DNA of 15,285 nt from NCBI GenBank assembly GCA_900758895.1, contig CAAETG010000053.1, positions 1 to 15,285 on the forward strand, read 5' to 3'. The notes beneath the pieces are model-generated. The model worked only from the letters and a program-made list of their open reading frames with translations. It did not search any database and had not been told where the DNA came from. This document shows positions 6,804-11,788 of this stretch, piece after piece. Source of the DNA: Bacilli bacterium (GTDB taxonomy: Bacteria > Bacillota_I > Bacilli_A > RF39 > UBA660). The first letter of the stretch is position 1; each line of letters starts with the position of its first letter. The position numbers and the translations under genes are program-made.

Positions 6804-7391
6804 TTAAATACATATTTTATCAAGACCTTCGTTATAAATTTTCGTTGGAATCATTGATATACTTTCCATATATATTGGCCTTTTAAATTCAACTAGCCGG
6901 TTAATGCGATTGCTTGCCATCCAACTATTAGGAAAACAATAAATAATTTTATCTTCTTTGCTTTCTGATTTTAATCCAAGAAGGCAACAGATATCTTCTT
7001 CGTACGTTTTCATTAAACCATAATCACCATTATACAATGAATTGATACTTTTGGCTTTTAAACTATATAAAGAAGTATTAAAGCCTTTTAATAAATCTAA
7101 GATATTAGAAAAGGTGGAAATCCTCAATTTTAATAAATCTTTTTCTTTTGTTTGATTTTCCAATATATGATTAAATTTTTCTGGATTCTTTTTAATATAT
7201 TTATATCTTTTGTCTTTCGATTTTATATGAGCTGGAAAATAACTATCAAAGTTTGAGATCTTATGTAATCCAACTAAATGATAAAAATTGTCATTGTGAA
7301 ATGTTATATAAATATAGCCTTTATCTTTACGATTAATGACAAAAACATACTTTTTTAATTCTTCAAAAGTGTCAATTAACTTTTCTACCAT
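6804..7391 (-). CDS. Predicted PBECR4-type RNase toxin (195 aa)
   Basis: The protein has no signal peptide or membrane segment. FYHLVGLHKIS at residues 36-46 resembles the conserved HLxGLHKL motif of the PBECR4 family (phage-Barnase-EndoU-ColicinE5/D-RelE-like nucleases). Candidate catalytic residues are H38, H43, K44 and the R90/S92 pair in LKLRISTFSNILDLL; these are inferred, not proven. The family is predicted from its fold to cleave RNA. GGAGG 6 bases before the ATG is an excellent ribosome binding site. A structured RNA with its own promoters, ending in a terminator 12 bases before the ATG, precedes the gene, so the gene would be reached mostly by read-through. This is the order seen in type III toxin-antitoxin loci. 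It lies between integrase and repressor, where temperate phages keep accessory genes. The family call is by eye and should be treated as probable. Confidence 0.55.
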   Translation of the reverse strand: MVEKLIDTFEELKKYVFVINRKDKGYIYITFHNDNFYHLVGLHKISNFDSYFPAHIKSKDKRYKYIKKNPEKFNHILENQTKEKDLLKLRISTFSNILDLLKGFNTSLYSLKAKSINSLYNGDYGLMKTYEEDICCLLGLKSESKEDKIIYCFPNSWMASNRINRLVEFKRPIYMESISMIPTKIYNEGLDKICI

Positions 7392-7403
7392 AACCTACCT
7401 CCA

Positions 7404-7439
7404 TAAAAATAAAAGGAACTTACCCAAAAGATAAGTTCC
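7404..7439 (-). terminator. Intrinsic terminator between the RNA and the RNase gene
   Basis: GGAACTTA (5' arm) and TAAGTTCC (3' arm) form a perfect 8-bp stem on the minus strand, followed by TTTTATTTTT. The RNase ribosome binding site begins 2 bases later, so the terminator controls how much RNase mRNA is made. Confidence 0.85.
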
Positions 7440-7572
7440 ACGGTAGAAGCCTAAATTTGTATTAGGCAGAAAGCCTTCTATTTTGTGTTTTGCCTATTGC
7501 TAGGTCGCCGAAGCTAGGCTGGGACTACCAACTCCCGTCACTAATAATATGCTACACAGTAGCTCTATTATT
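7404..7572 (-). ncRNA. Structured leader / candidate RNA antitoxin upstream of the RNase gene
   Basis: The RNA predicted from the proximal promoter is about 169 nt. Its 5' hairpin pairs TAATAATA with TATTATTA and, inside, GCTAC with GTAGC around TGT. Next come GGGA/TCCC, then GCCTA/TAGGC enclosing a GC-TTCG-GC tetraloop. A long hairpin follows, TAGAA/TTCTA stacked on GCCTAA/TTAGGC with an 8-base bulge. The RNA ends in the terminator at 7404-7439. GGTAG near the 5' side can also pair with CTACC near the 3' side, which leaves room for a tertiary or pseudoknot fold. No coding potential, T-box sequence or known riboswitch core is seen. No tandem repeats are present, unlike ToxI-type antitoxins. 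It may be an RNA antitoxin, an attenuating leader, or both. Confidence 0.6.
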
Positions 7573-7578
7573 ACTAAA

Positions 7579-7607
7579 ATTATATCACACAAATAATTTT
7601 GTGTAAA
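7579..7607 (-). promoter_or_regulatory. Proximal promoter (P2) of the structured RNA, with internal dyad
   Basis: TTTACA (7602-7607) and TATAAT (7579-7584) are 17 bp apart, with TGA forming an extended -10. Between them lies the perfect dyad ACACAAA-TAAT-TTTGTGT (7587-7604, written on the plus strand), which overlaps the -35 and is a likely operator. Confidence 0.8.
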
Positions 7608-7624
7608 TCAATTTAGTGGAACTT

Positions 7625-7653
7625 ATTATAATTTATTTTACTTTGTTTGTCAA
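7625..7653 (-). promoter_or_regulatory. Distal promoter (P1) of the structured RNA, perfect consensus
   Basis: TTGACA (7648-7653) and TATAAT (7625-7630) are 17 bp apart, a perfect sigma-70/A match. The predicted start near 7617 would add about 45 bases to the RNA. The added leader can fold back (ACTAAAT with TTTTAGT, then ACACAAA with TTTGTGT). Confidence 0.85.
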
Positions 7654-7702
7654 CTTTTTTAATCACTTTCTTTCTTTTAAGTTCTTAATATATCTATCTG
7701 CT

Positions 7703-8035
7703 TCATTTTTGTATTTGTTTAATTCTGTTATAAGTATAAACCATCAAAATAACACCAAATACAAACGATAATACATTTTCCATTAAGAGGGCTAAGCATA
7801 TTGCATTCCAAACGTCTTTAACCGCTATCCATGCACCAATAAATATAGGAACACATATTGCTAGTCCTTTTCCTTTTGAGAAAAAAATTATATCTATAAT
7901 ATTTAATATACCGCTTATGGTTAGTAAAGAAACATCTTGGTTTAAGTACTGAATAAAAACTATCACATTAAAAACAGCTAATCCAATACTCCATATCCAA
8001 GAAATTAATGTTCCTATATAATTATTATTTGCCAT
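7703..8035 (-). CDS. Small integral membrane protein (110 aa), prophage lysogeny module
   Basis: Hydrophobic segments at about residues 7-29, 36-53, 57-72 and 76-102 predict four membrane spans. There are few charged residues apart from the tail (YNRIKQIQK). I recognise no family. GAGG 8 bases before the ATG overlaps the end of the lipoprotein gene, and the two are 8 bases apart, so they are probably cotranscribed with the repressor. The position next to a lipoprotein in a repressor operon suggests an envelope function such as blocking DNA entry of related phages, but that is inference. After the stop, another frame continues for 14 sensible codons (NEADRYIKNLKERK), so a one-base indel in the A5 run just before the stop is possible. 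Confidence 0.7.
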   Translation of the reverse strand: MANNNYIGTLISWIWSIGLAVFNVIVFIQYLNQDVSLLTISGILNIIDIIFFSKGKGLAICVPIFIGAWIAVKDVWNAICLALLMENVLSFVFGVILMVYTYNRIKQIQK

Positions 8036-8043
8036 TATTTACC

Positions 8044-8355
8044 TCATCTACTCGTATCCGTTAGGATATATTCGTCTATTCCTAATTCTTGTAATCTATT
8101 ATTGTAATCTTCTGCCAATTCTACATAATTCTGTTTGTAGAATTCTTTATCACTAACTAATACATCATTACAAGATTCCACATCTTCTATAAGAGCAGAG
8201 ATGTCTAATTCGTTATTGTAAGTATAATCTGTTAGCAATCTTTCTTCTCCGCATATAGAAATTTTTTGATTATCCAATTCTACATTATAACTATCTTCGC
8301 TTTGACACCCAGTAACAGCCATCAAGAGCAATAAAATTAACATATATTTTTTCAT
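8044..8355 (-). CDS. Small prophage lipoprotein (103 aa)
   Basis: A short positive start and a hydrophobic stretch (KKYMLILLLLMAVTGC) end in a lipobox, VTGC, with the lipidated cysteine at residue 17. The mature part of about 86 residues is acidic and helical-looking, with further cysteines (for example in SICGEERL and ESCNDVL) that may form a disulfide outside the cell. It lies 15 bases after the repressor gene and 8 bases before the membrane-protein gene, in one leftward operon. Lipoproteins at this position in streptococcal phages (for example ltp of TP-J34) block superinfection. I see no sequence similarity to Ltp, so the analogy rests on position and lipidation only. The ribosome binding site (GAAG) is weak, so translational coupling is likely. 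Confidence 0.75.
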   Translation of the reverse strand: MKKYMLILLLLMAVTGCQSEDSYNVELDNQKISICGEERLLTDYTYNNELDISALIEDVESCNDVLVSDKEFYKQNYVELAEDYNNRLQELGIDEYILTDTSR

Positions 8356-8370
8356 AACTTTACACTTCTT

Positions 8371-9060
8371 TCATTTATTTCTTCTGATTTGCTTTACAAT
8401 TCCTAATATTTCGATTGGCATTCTTTCTATATCTTCTTTAGAGTAAAATGTAGAAATAAAACCAGTTGAATTATTTTCATTTAAAGGAATTACCATGATT
8501 CCGTTTTCTTGTTTTCTAACTCTTTTAAATGTAGCATCGAAACCATTTATTCTAATACAGCAATCTTGGCCACTTTCACAATCGCTAGCTTGTTTAAATA
8601 TGACTATATCCTGATCTAAATAATCAGGTTCCATACTATCACCCTCTAATTTTAAAGCAAAGTATTTATTGTTACCTCTAAGCCATTCTTTTGGAATATC
8701 GATAGTATCAACAGCATATTCATCTTCTATAGCTTCTAACGGCCTTCCAGCAGGTATTTTTCCTAATACTGGTATTTGAATTGTATCAGTAGATAGGGTT
8801 GTGAACTCGGCGTTATCAAAATGTAAATCATCTAATTTTACATCTCCGGATTTTATCAATAAGTCGTTTATAGTCATTCCCATGGCTTTTGCAATCTTTT
8901 TTAAAGTATCAACAGTAACTCTTACTGGCTTTCCTGTTCTAGGATCATATCCTTTTTCTATACTGTCTAGATGCGTGTGACTTATTCCACATTTATCAGC
9001 AAATTCTCTTAAAGAGGTTTCTCCACGATACTTTCTTATATATTCTCCAATGTAATTCAT
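8371..9060 (-). CDS. CI/LexA-like prophage repressor (HTH-XRE + S24 autoprotease)
   Basis: The 229-residue protein has an N-terminal Xre-type helix-turn-helix (about residues 1-65, with SLREFADKCGISHTHLDSIE). A C-terminal S24/LexA domain follows. The self-cleavage site is A104-G105 (IPAGRPLE), the catalytic serine is S142 (LEGDSMEP) and the catalytic lysine is K179 (ATFKRV). All residues needed for RecA-stimulated self-cleavage are present, so SOS induction of the prophage is expected. The start at 9060 is chosen because AGGA lies 6 bases upstream. The longer frame from 9084 would begin at the predicted transcription start. It should bind the dyads at 9090-9109 and 9123-9142, silencing the rightward promoter and controlling its own. 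The two envelope genes follow in the same operon. Confidence 0.93.
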   Translation of the reverse strand: MNYIGEYIRKYRGETSLREFADKCGISHTHLDSIEKGYDPRTGKPVRVTVDTLKKIAKAMGMTINDLLIKSGDVKLDDLHFDNAEFTTLSTDTIQIPVLGKIPAGRPLEAIEDEYAVDTIDIPKEWLRGNNKYFALKLEGDSMEPDYLDQDIVIFKQASDCESGQDCCIRINGFDATFKRVRKQENGIMVIPLNENNSTGFISTFYSKEDIERMPIEILGIVKQIRRNK

Positions 9061-9088
9061 ATCATTTCCTTTTTCTCCTTTCATCTAT

Positions 9089-9117
9089 ATTGTAAACTAG
9101 AATTTACAAAAAATCAA
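9089..9117 (-). promoter_or_regulatory. Leftward repressor promoter (PRM-like)
   Basis: TTGATT (9112-9117) and TACAAT (9089-9094) are 17 bp apart on the minus strand. The predicted start is near 9082. Operator O1 lies across the -10 and spacer, which allows autorepression. Confidence 0.75.
9090..9109. promoter_or_regulatory. Operator O1
   Basis: Perfect dyad TTGTAAA-N6-TTTACAA. It overlaps the leftward promoter. Confidence 0.75.
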
Positions 9118-9122
9118 GAATT

Positions 9123-9142
9123 TTGTAAATTATACTTGACAA
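9123..9142. promoter_or_regulatory. Operator O2
   Basis: TTGTAAA-N6-TTGACAA, the same arms as O1 with one mismatch. It contains the -35 of the rightward promoter. Its centre is 33 bp from that of O1, about three helical turns. Confidence 0.7.
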
Positions 9143-9164
9143 ATCTTTTTATGTAGTGTATGAT
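9136..9164 (+). promoter_or_regulatory. Rightward early promoter (PR-like)
   Basis: TTGACA (9136-9141) and TATGAT (9159-9164) are 17 bp apart. The -35 is part of operator O2. It would drive cro and the early genes. Confidence 0.85.
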
Positions 9165-9186
9165 TGACATATAGAAGGGAGGACGT

Positions 9187-9411
9187 ATGAAAAATTTATT
9201 AAAAGATAAAAGAGAAGAAAAAGGAATGTCTCAAAGTGATCTATCTGAGAAGTCTGGCGTTTCTAGGCAAACAATATCTGCAATAGAAAACCAATCGTTA
9301 GATAATATTGAAAGCAAAACGATGGTAAAGTTAGCATTAGCTTTAGAATGTGATGTAGGAGATATTTTTTTTAAAGAAAATGTTGTGTTTACACAACAAA
9401 ATGAGGAATAA
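9187..9411 (+). CDS. cro: Cro-like HTH regulator (74 aa)
   Basis: A single Xre-type helix-turn-helix fills most of the protein (MSQSDLSEKSGVSRQTISAI at residues 14-33, then LALALECDVGDIFF). It is the first gene of the rightward transcript and diverges from the repressor, which is the Cro position. The ribosome binding site GGGAGG is strong. It probably competes with the repressor at the two operators to favour lytic growth. The family includes plasmid and toxin-locus regulators, so the role is inferred from position. Confidence 0.85.
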   Translation: MKNLLKDKREEKGMSQSDLSEKSGVSRQTISAIENQSLDNIESKTMVKLALALECDVGDIFFKENVVFTQQNEE

Positions 9412-9432
9412 AAGAAGAATAGGAGAGTATAT

Positions 9433-9618
9433 ATGAAAGCAAAGATCGAAACGGATATAACAAGTTATGTTATAGAAGATGCAGACAAAATATCAGTAAC
9501 TTTAAAAGAAGAACATACAAAAGCAGAGTTAGAGCAAAGGCTAATTGATTATCTGTTTAAAAAAACTGAGTACACAATGGAAGATGTTGAATTAATTAAA
9601 TTAATATTAAAAGACTAG
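9433..9618 (+). CDS. Small early phage protein (61 aa), unknown
   Basis: An acidic, soluble protein with two predicted helical segments (EEHTKAELEQRLIDYLFKK and YTMEDVELIKLIL). It follows cro by 21 bases with a good ribosome binding site (AGGAG) and continues the rightward operon. I do not recognise it. Its stop lies within the hairpin at 9611-9639. Confidence 0.6.
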   Translation: MKAKIETDITSYVIEDADKISVTLKEEHTKAELEQRLIDYLFKKTEYTMEDVELIKLILKD

Positions 9619-9639
9619 ATAGTGCTAGTATCTAATCTT
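9607..9639 (-). terminator. Possible terminator of the leftward 51-aa gene
   Basis: AAGA-N-TAGATA pairs with TATCTA-N-TCTT with one mismatch. On the minus strand TCTTTTAATATT follows. It lies just after the 51-aa gene and overlaps the end of the rightward 61-aa gene. On the plus strand no T run follows, so rightward transcription should pass. Confidence 0.4.
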
Positions 9640-9649
9640 ATAAATAAAA

Positions 9650-9805
9650 CTAATCGAATCTACCATGACCAACATCAACAACTTGCTTAGCAATAACTTT
9701 GATAGCCTTTTTAACTTCTTCAATGTTTTTATCAACATCAGGAGTATTAGCAATTTGTTTTTGTTCGATCAATGCTACAACGATTTCTTTTACAACATCG
9801 TACAT
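9650..9805 (-). CDS. 51-aa protein encoded against the early operon
   Basis: The frame starts MYDVVKEIVVALIEQ and ends VVDVGHGRFD. It has GAGG about 8 bases upstream of the ATG and a well-formed promoter at 9832-9860. The protein looks like two amphipathic helices joined by a short NTPDVDKN turn, with no cysteines or membrane span. I recognise no family. It lies on the minus strand inside a rightward early operon, with its own promoter, a large dyad and a possible terminator, so it forms an independent unit. The opposite strand has a longer open frame (9699-9914) without a ribosome binding site and with a Cys/Phe/Ser-rich composition typical of antisense frames. Confidence 0.7.
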   Translation of the reverse strand: MYDVVKEIVVALIEQKQIANTPDVDKNIEEVKKAIKVIAKQVVDVGHGRFD

Positions 9806-9812
9806 TATAACA

Positions 9813-9852
9813 CCTCACTTTCTAACTCTCTATTATAAATTAGAAAGTAAGG
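9813..9852. promoter_or_regulatory. Large dyad operator over the 51-aa gene promoter
   Basis: ACTTTCTAA (9817-9825) and TTAGAAAGT (9840-9848) are perfect inverted copies. The arms extend to 13 bp with one mismatch (9813-9825 and 9840-9852), and the spacer is 14 bp. The dyad brackets the -10 and the predicted start. It is unrelated to O1/O2, so a different regulator is implied. Confidence 0.65.
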
Positions 9853-9860
9853 TAAATCAA
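9832..9860 (-). promoter_or_regulatory. Promoter of the 51-aa gene
   Basis: TTGATT (9855-9860) and TATAAT (9832-9837) are exactly 17 bp apart on the minus strand. Confidence 0.8.
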
Positions 9861-9906
9861 ATAAAAAAGCTCTTGCAGGAGCAACCACAACGCGAAGGAG
9901 GTAAAA

Positions 9907-10284
9907 ATGACTAAATCAAAAAACTTTATTGAAATTGAAGAAGCTTGTAATCATCTTTGGGTAACCACAGAAGAAATAGGAATTATACTCGGTGGAGCAT
10001 CTAAAACTAAAACTAACAATTTCCGAAAAGAGCTTGAACAAGAATTGGATCAAGAACGTATACAAGCTCAAAGTATTACAAACGAGAATGAAAAATCAAA
10101 AGCATTAGCAAAGTGTTTTTATTATAGAGACACACATCCACATCGATTACCAATTCGGAGAGTGTTAGAAAAAGCACACGTTGATTTAGATTATGTAAGA
10201 CGTGAGGCAAATAAAATGCGAAAAGCAATGCTTATTGAAAATAAGAAGGAGTTGACTATAAATGAAACTAAAGTCATGGGTTAA
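9907..10284 (+). CDS. Phage early protein with probable HTH (125 aa)
   Basis: A strong ribosome binding site (AAGGAGG) lies 6 bases before the ATG. The segment VTTEEIGIILGGASKTKTNNFRKELEQEL is laid out like a helix-turn-helix with a following recognition helix. The later motif HRLPIRRVLEKAHVDLDYVRREANKMRKA is also helical and basic. Similar-looking small DNA-binding proteins occur in early regions of Firmicutes phages, but I cannot name the family. Its end overlaps the start of the next small gene by 23 bases. It could be the regulator acting on the dyad just upstream; that is speculation from position. Confidence 0.6.
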   Translation: MTKSKNFIEIEEACNHLWVTTEEIGIILGGASKTKTNNFRKELEQELDQERIQAQSITNENEKSKALAKCFYYRDTHPHRLPIRRVLEKAHVDLDYVRREANKMRKAMLIENKKELTINETKVMG

Positions 10285-10363
10285 AGAAACATTAGAAGGT
10301 ATAGTTTGCTTAACATATTTTGGTGTATTTATGTATCTATTTTGGTTAATTTTTGGAGCATAA
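10262..10363 (+). CDS. 33-aa single-span membrane protein
   Basis: A short frame beginning MKLKSWVKETLEG, then one hydrophobic span (IVCLTYFGVFMYLFWLIFG) up to the stop. AAGGAG lies about 11 bases upstream of the ATG. It overlaps the end of the previous gene in another frame, and its own end carries the ribosome binding site of the next small gene. The positive N-terminus suggests an N-in orientation. The function is unknown. Confidence 0.5.
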   Translation: MKLKSWVKETLEGIVCLTYFGVFMYLFWLIFGA

Positions 10364-10366
10364 ATC

Positions 10367-10468
10367 ATGAAAAAAGACATAAAAAAAGAAAAATTAACGC
10401 ACCAAAAAATTAATTTTTCTATAAAAATAATATCAGATTTTAAAGAAAAAGTCAAATGGAGTGGGTAG
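10367..10468 (+). CDS. 33-aa lysine-rich small protein
   Basis: The frame starts MKKDIKKEKLTHQKINFS and ends EKVKWSG. GGAG lies 9 bases before the ATG. The protein is very basic (about ten lysines in 33 residues), which would suit nucleic-acid binding. It follows the small membrane protein by 3 bases. At this length it could be spurious; the ribosome binding site and tight packing are the main support. Confidence 0.4.
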   Translation: MKKDIKKEKLTHQKINFSIKIISDFKEKVKWSG

Positions 10469-10494
10469 AAAATGGAAATAGTAGAGGCATTATT

Positions 10495-11265
10495 ATGGCT
10501 ATATTAAAAAGCGAGATAAGAAATAAATATTCTCAGATTCCGAATTCTGTAATACGAGCCAAAGATGTTACGGACGGTGATTATAGACTATTAATTTATT
10601 TATATTCACTTCCGAATGGATGGAAAATTAATCAAGGGTATTTAGGAACTGAATTAAATTGTAATAGAAGAAATATTAGTTCAAAAATAAAGAGATTAAA
10701 GGAAGCTGGATATTTAGAAATTATTAGAGCTAACAAAGAAGGAGATACTGACTACATCTATGTTTTAAAAGAAAAAGATGTGTCATCTAGCGACGTGTCA
10801 GTAGATAACGTGTCATCTAGCGACGTGTCAGTAAATGACGTATATATAAATACTAATAAAATAAATACTGAAAAAATAAACAATGAATTAAATAATTATT
10901 CTACTACTACTAGTAAGGAAACAAACCTGTTCGAGTTTATAGAAAAAAGTTTTGGAAGAACACTAAGCTCTAGTGAGTATGAATTTATACAAAAATGGGA
11001 AGACAATGAACTTACTAGATATGCGGTTAAGCAAGCAGAATTAGCTAGAGCTTTTAATGTTAAGTACATAGACAAGATATTATTTAATTATCAAAAAGAA
11101 AACATTAAGACAGTAGCAGAAGCGGAAGAAAGAGATAAAAAATTTAAAGAGAGCAAAGGAATTCAAAGAAAAACTTATAAAACTCCGCAAGAAAAAACAA
11201 GAGAAAATTTAGAAACAGTAAGAAAGGAGTTGGAAGCTAGAAATGAATTACGAACAGGTAAGTGA
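10495..11265 (+). CDS. Phage replisome organizer, winged-helix + DnaD-like C-terminal domain
   Basis: The 256-residue protein would bind the phage origin and help load the host helicase. Its N-terminal part (IPNSVIRAKDVTDGDYRLLI, then GYLGTELNCNRRNISSKIKR and LKEAGYLEI) is a winged helix as in replisome organizer N-domains. The C-terminal part has the DnaB_2/DnaD-like pattern ending in KYIDKILFNYQKENIKT. Between them is a low-complexity linker made of five-residue repeats (VSSSD/VSVDN), encoded by 15-bp DNA iterons. The start at 10495 is chosen because AGAGG lies 7 bases upstream; the frame from 10456 lacks a good site. It overlaps the next gene by 23 bases. Confidence 0.8.
   Translation: MAILKSEIRNKYSQIPNSVIRAKDVTDGDYRLLIYLYSLPNGWKINQGYLGTELNCNRRNISSKIKRLKEAGYLEIIRANKEGDTDYIYVLKEKDVSSSDVSVDNVSSSDVSVNDVYINTNKINTEKINNELNNYSTTTSKETNLFEFIEKSFGRTLSSSEYEFIQKWEDNELTRYAVKQAELARAFNVKYIDKILFNYQKENIKTVAEAEERDKKFKESKGIQRKTYKTPQEKTRENLETVRKELEARNELRTGK
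10780..10844. repeat. Iterons with 15-bp period inside the replisome organizer gene; candidate origin
   Basis: GTGTCA recurs at 10780, 10795, 10810 and 10825, exactly 15 bp apart, and a decayed fifth copy (GTATAT) is at 10840. The flanking 9 bases alternate between TCTAGCGAC and GTAGATAAC/GTAAATGAC, so two full 30-bp units can be recognised. A very AT-rich stretch of about 65 bp follows (10841-10905). Iterons next to an AT-rich element within the initiator gene are typical of phage replication origins. Confidence 0.65.
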
Positions 11266-11788
11266 GCTATTAGATTATATTTCTGATAGCTATCATACAG
11301 AAAACTCAACAGCAATGATTTACTCGTGGGTTGATATACTTCAAGAGTATGACTACGAAGAGGTAAAACAAGCATTGTATGAGGCTATGGCAGAAGATAG
11401 ATTTCAAAGAACTCCACCGCAAGTGCAATACTTAGTAAGAAATTTAGTTAAAAAATATGACAAAGTAGATTATTCGAAGCAAGTAGTATATTGCCCGATA
11501 TGCAGAAGACCGCTTAATCAGCCTGACTACGAAAAGCATTTTGATAGATGTTCTAGTGTAGAATACATTTTAAATCAATGTAAGAGATTTAACTCATCAT
11601 GTAGCTATTCTAAAAGAGAGCTTTATGAAATGCAAGATACAGCTTTCGAAGAATATTACAACACAATTTTAAAATATGTAATGAATCACACAACTGATGA
11701 AAGCGAGAAAACAAGAATTGGATTTATATTTAATCCACCAAGTGCTGAAAAAGCAAAAGAATTCTTAATGAAAGGGAATAGAATATGA
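11243..11788 (+). CDS. Helicase-loader-like phage protein (G39P-like N-terminus) with zinc finger
   Basis: Residues 1-70 (MNYEQVSELLDYIS, then YSWVDILQEYDYEEVKQALYE) resemble the G39P-type 'loader and inhibitor of phage helicase' fold, where a conserved Trp and the D/E-V-x-x-AL pattern recur. A CPIC...HFDRC motif (near residues 84-103) should bind one zinc ion. A C-terminal helical part follows. The position directly after the replisome organizer supports a role in helicase loading at the phage origin. I have not seen the helicase gene in this window, so it may act on the host helicase. The assignment is moderate and rests on pattern and context. Confidence 0.55.
   Translation: MNYEQVSELLDYISDSYHTENSTAMIYSWVDILQEYDYEEVKQALYEAMAEDRFQRTPPQVQYLVRNLVKKYDKVDYSKQVVYCPICRRPLNQPDYEKHFDRCSSVEYILNQCKRFNSSCSYSKRELYEMQDTAFEEYYNTILKYVMNHTTDESEKTRIGFIFNPPSAEKAKEFLMKGNRI

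Noticed and set aside
7404..7572. T-box or known metabolite riboswitch
   Set aside because: A TGGAAC near the terminator looked like a T-box, but the full T-box bulge sequence and stem I motifs are missing, and the downstream gene is not metabolic.
7404..7572. Classic ToxI-type repeat antitoxin
   Set aside because: No tandem 30-40-nt repeats are present, so a direct ToxIN assignment is not supported although the gene order is the same.
9860..9890. Minus-strand GCTC/GAGC hairpin with T6 as a terminator
   Set aside because: The stem is only 4 bp and no minus-strand gene lies upstream of it.
9699..9914. 71-aa plus-strand open frame
   Set aside because: It is antisense to the 51-aa minus-strand gene, has no ribosome binding site, and its Cys/Phe/Ser-rich composition is typical of a shadow frame.
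10186..10455. 89-aa minus-strand open frame
   Set aside because: It lies opposite two small plus-strand genes with ribosome binding sites and is Phe/Ile-rich without any motif.
10780..10844. CRISPR-like array
   Set aside because: The period is 15 bp, units lie inside a coding frame and there are no spacers; iterons explain it better.
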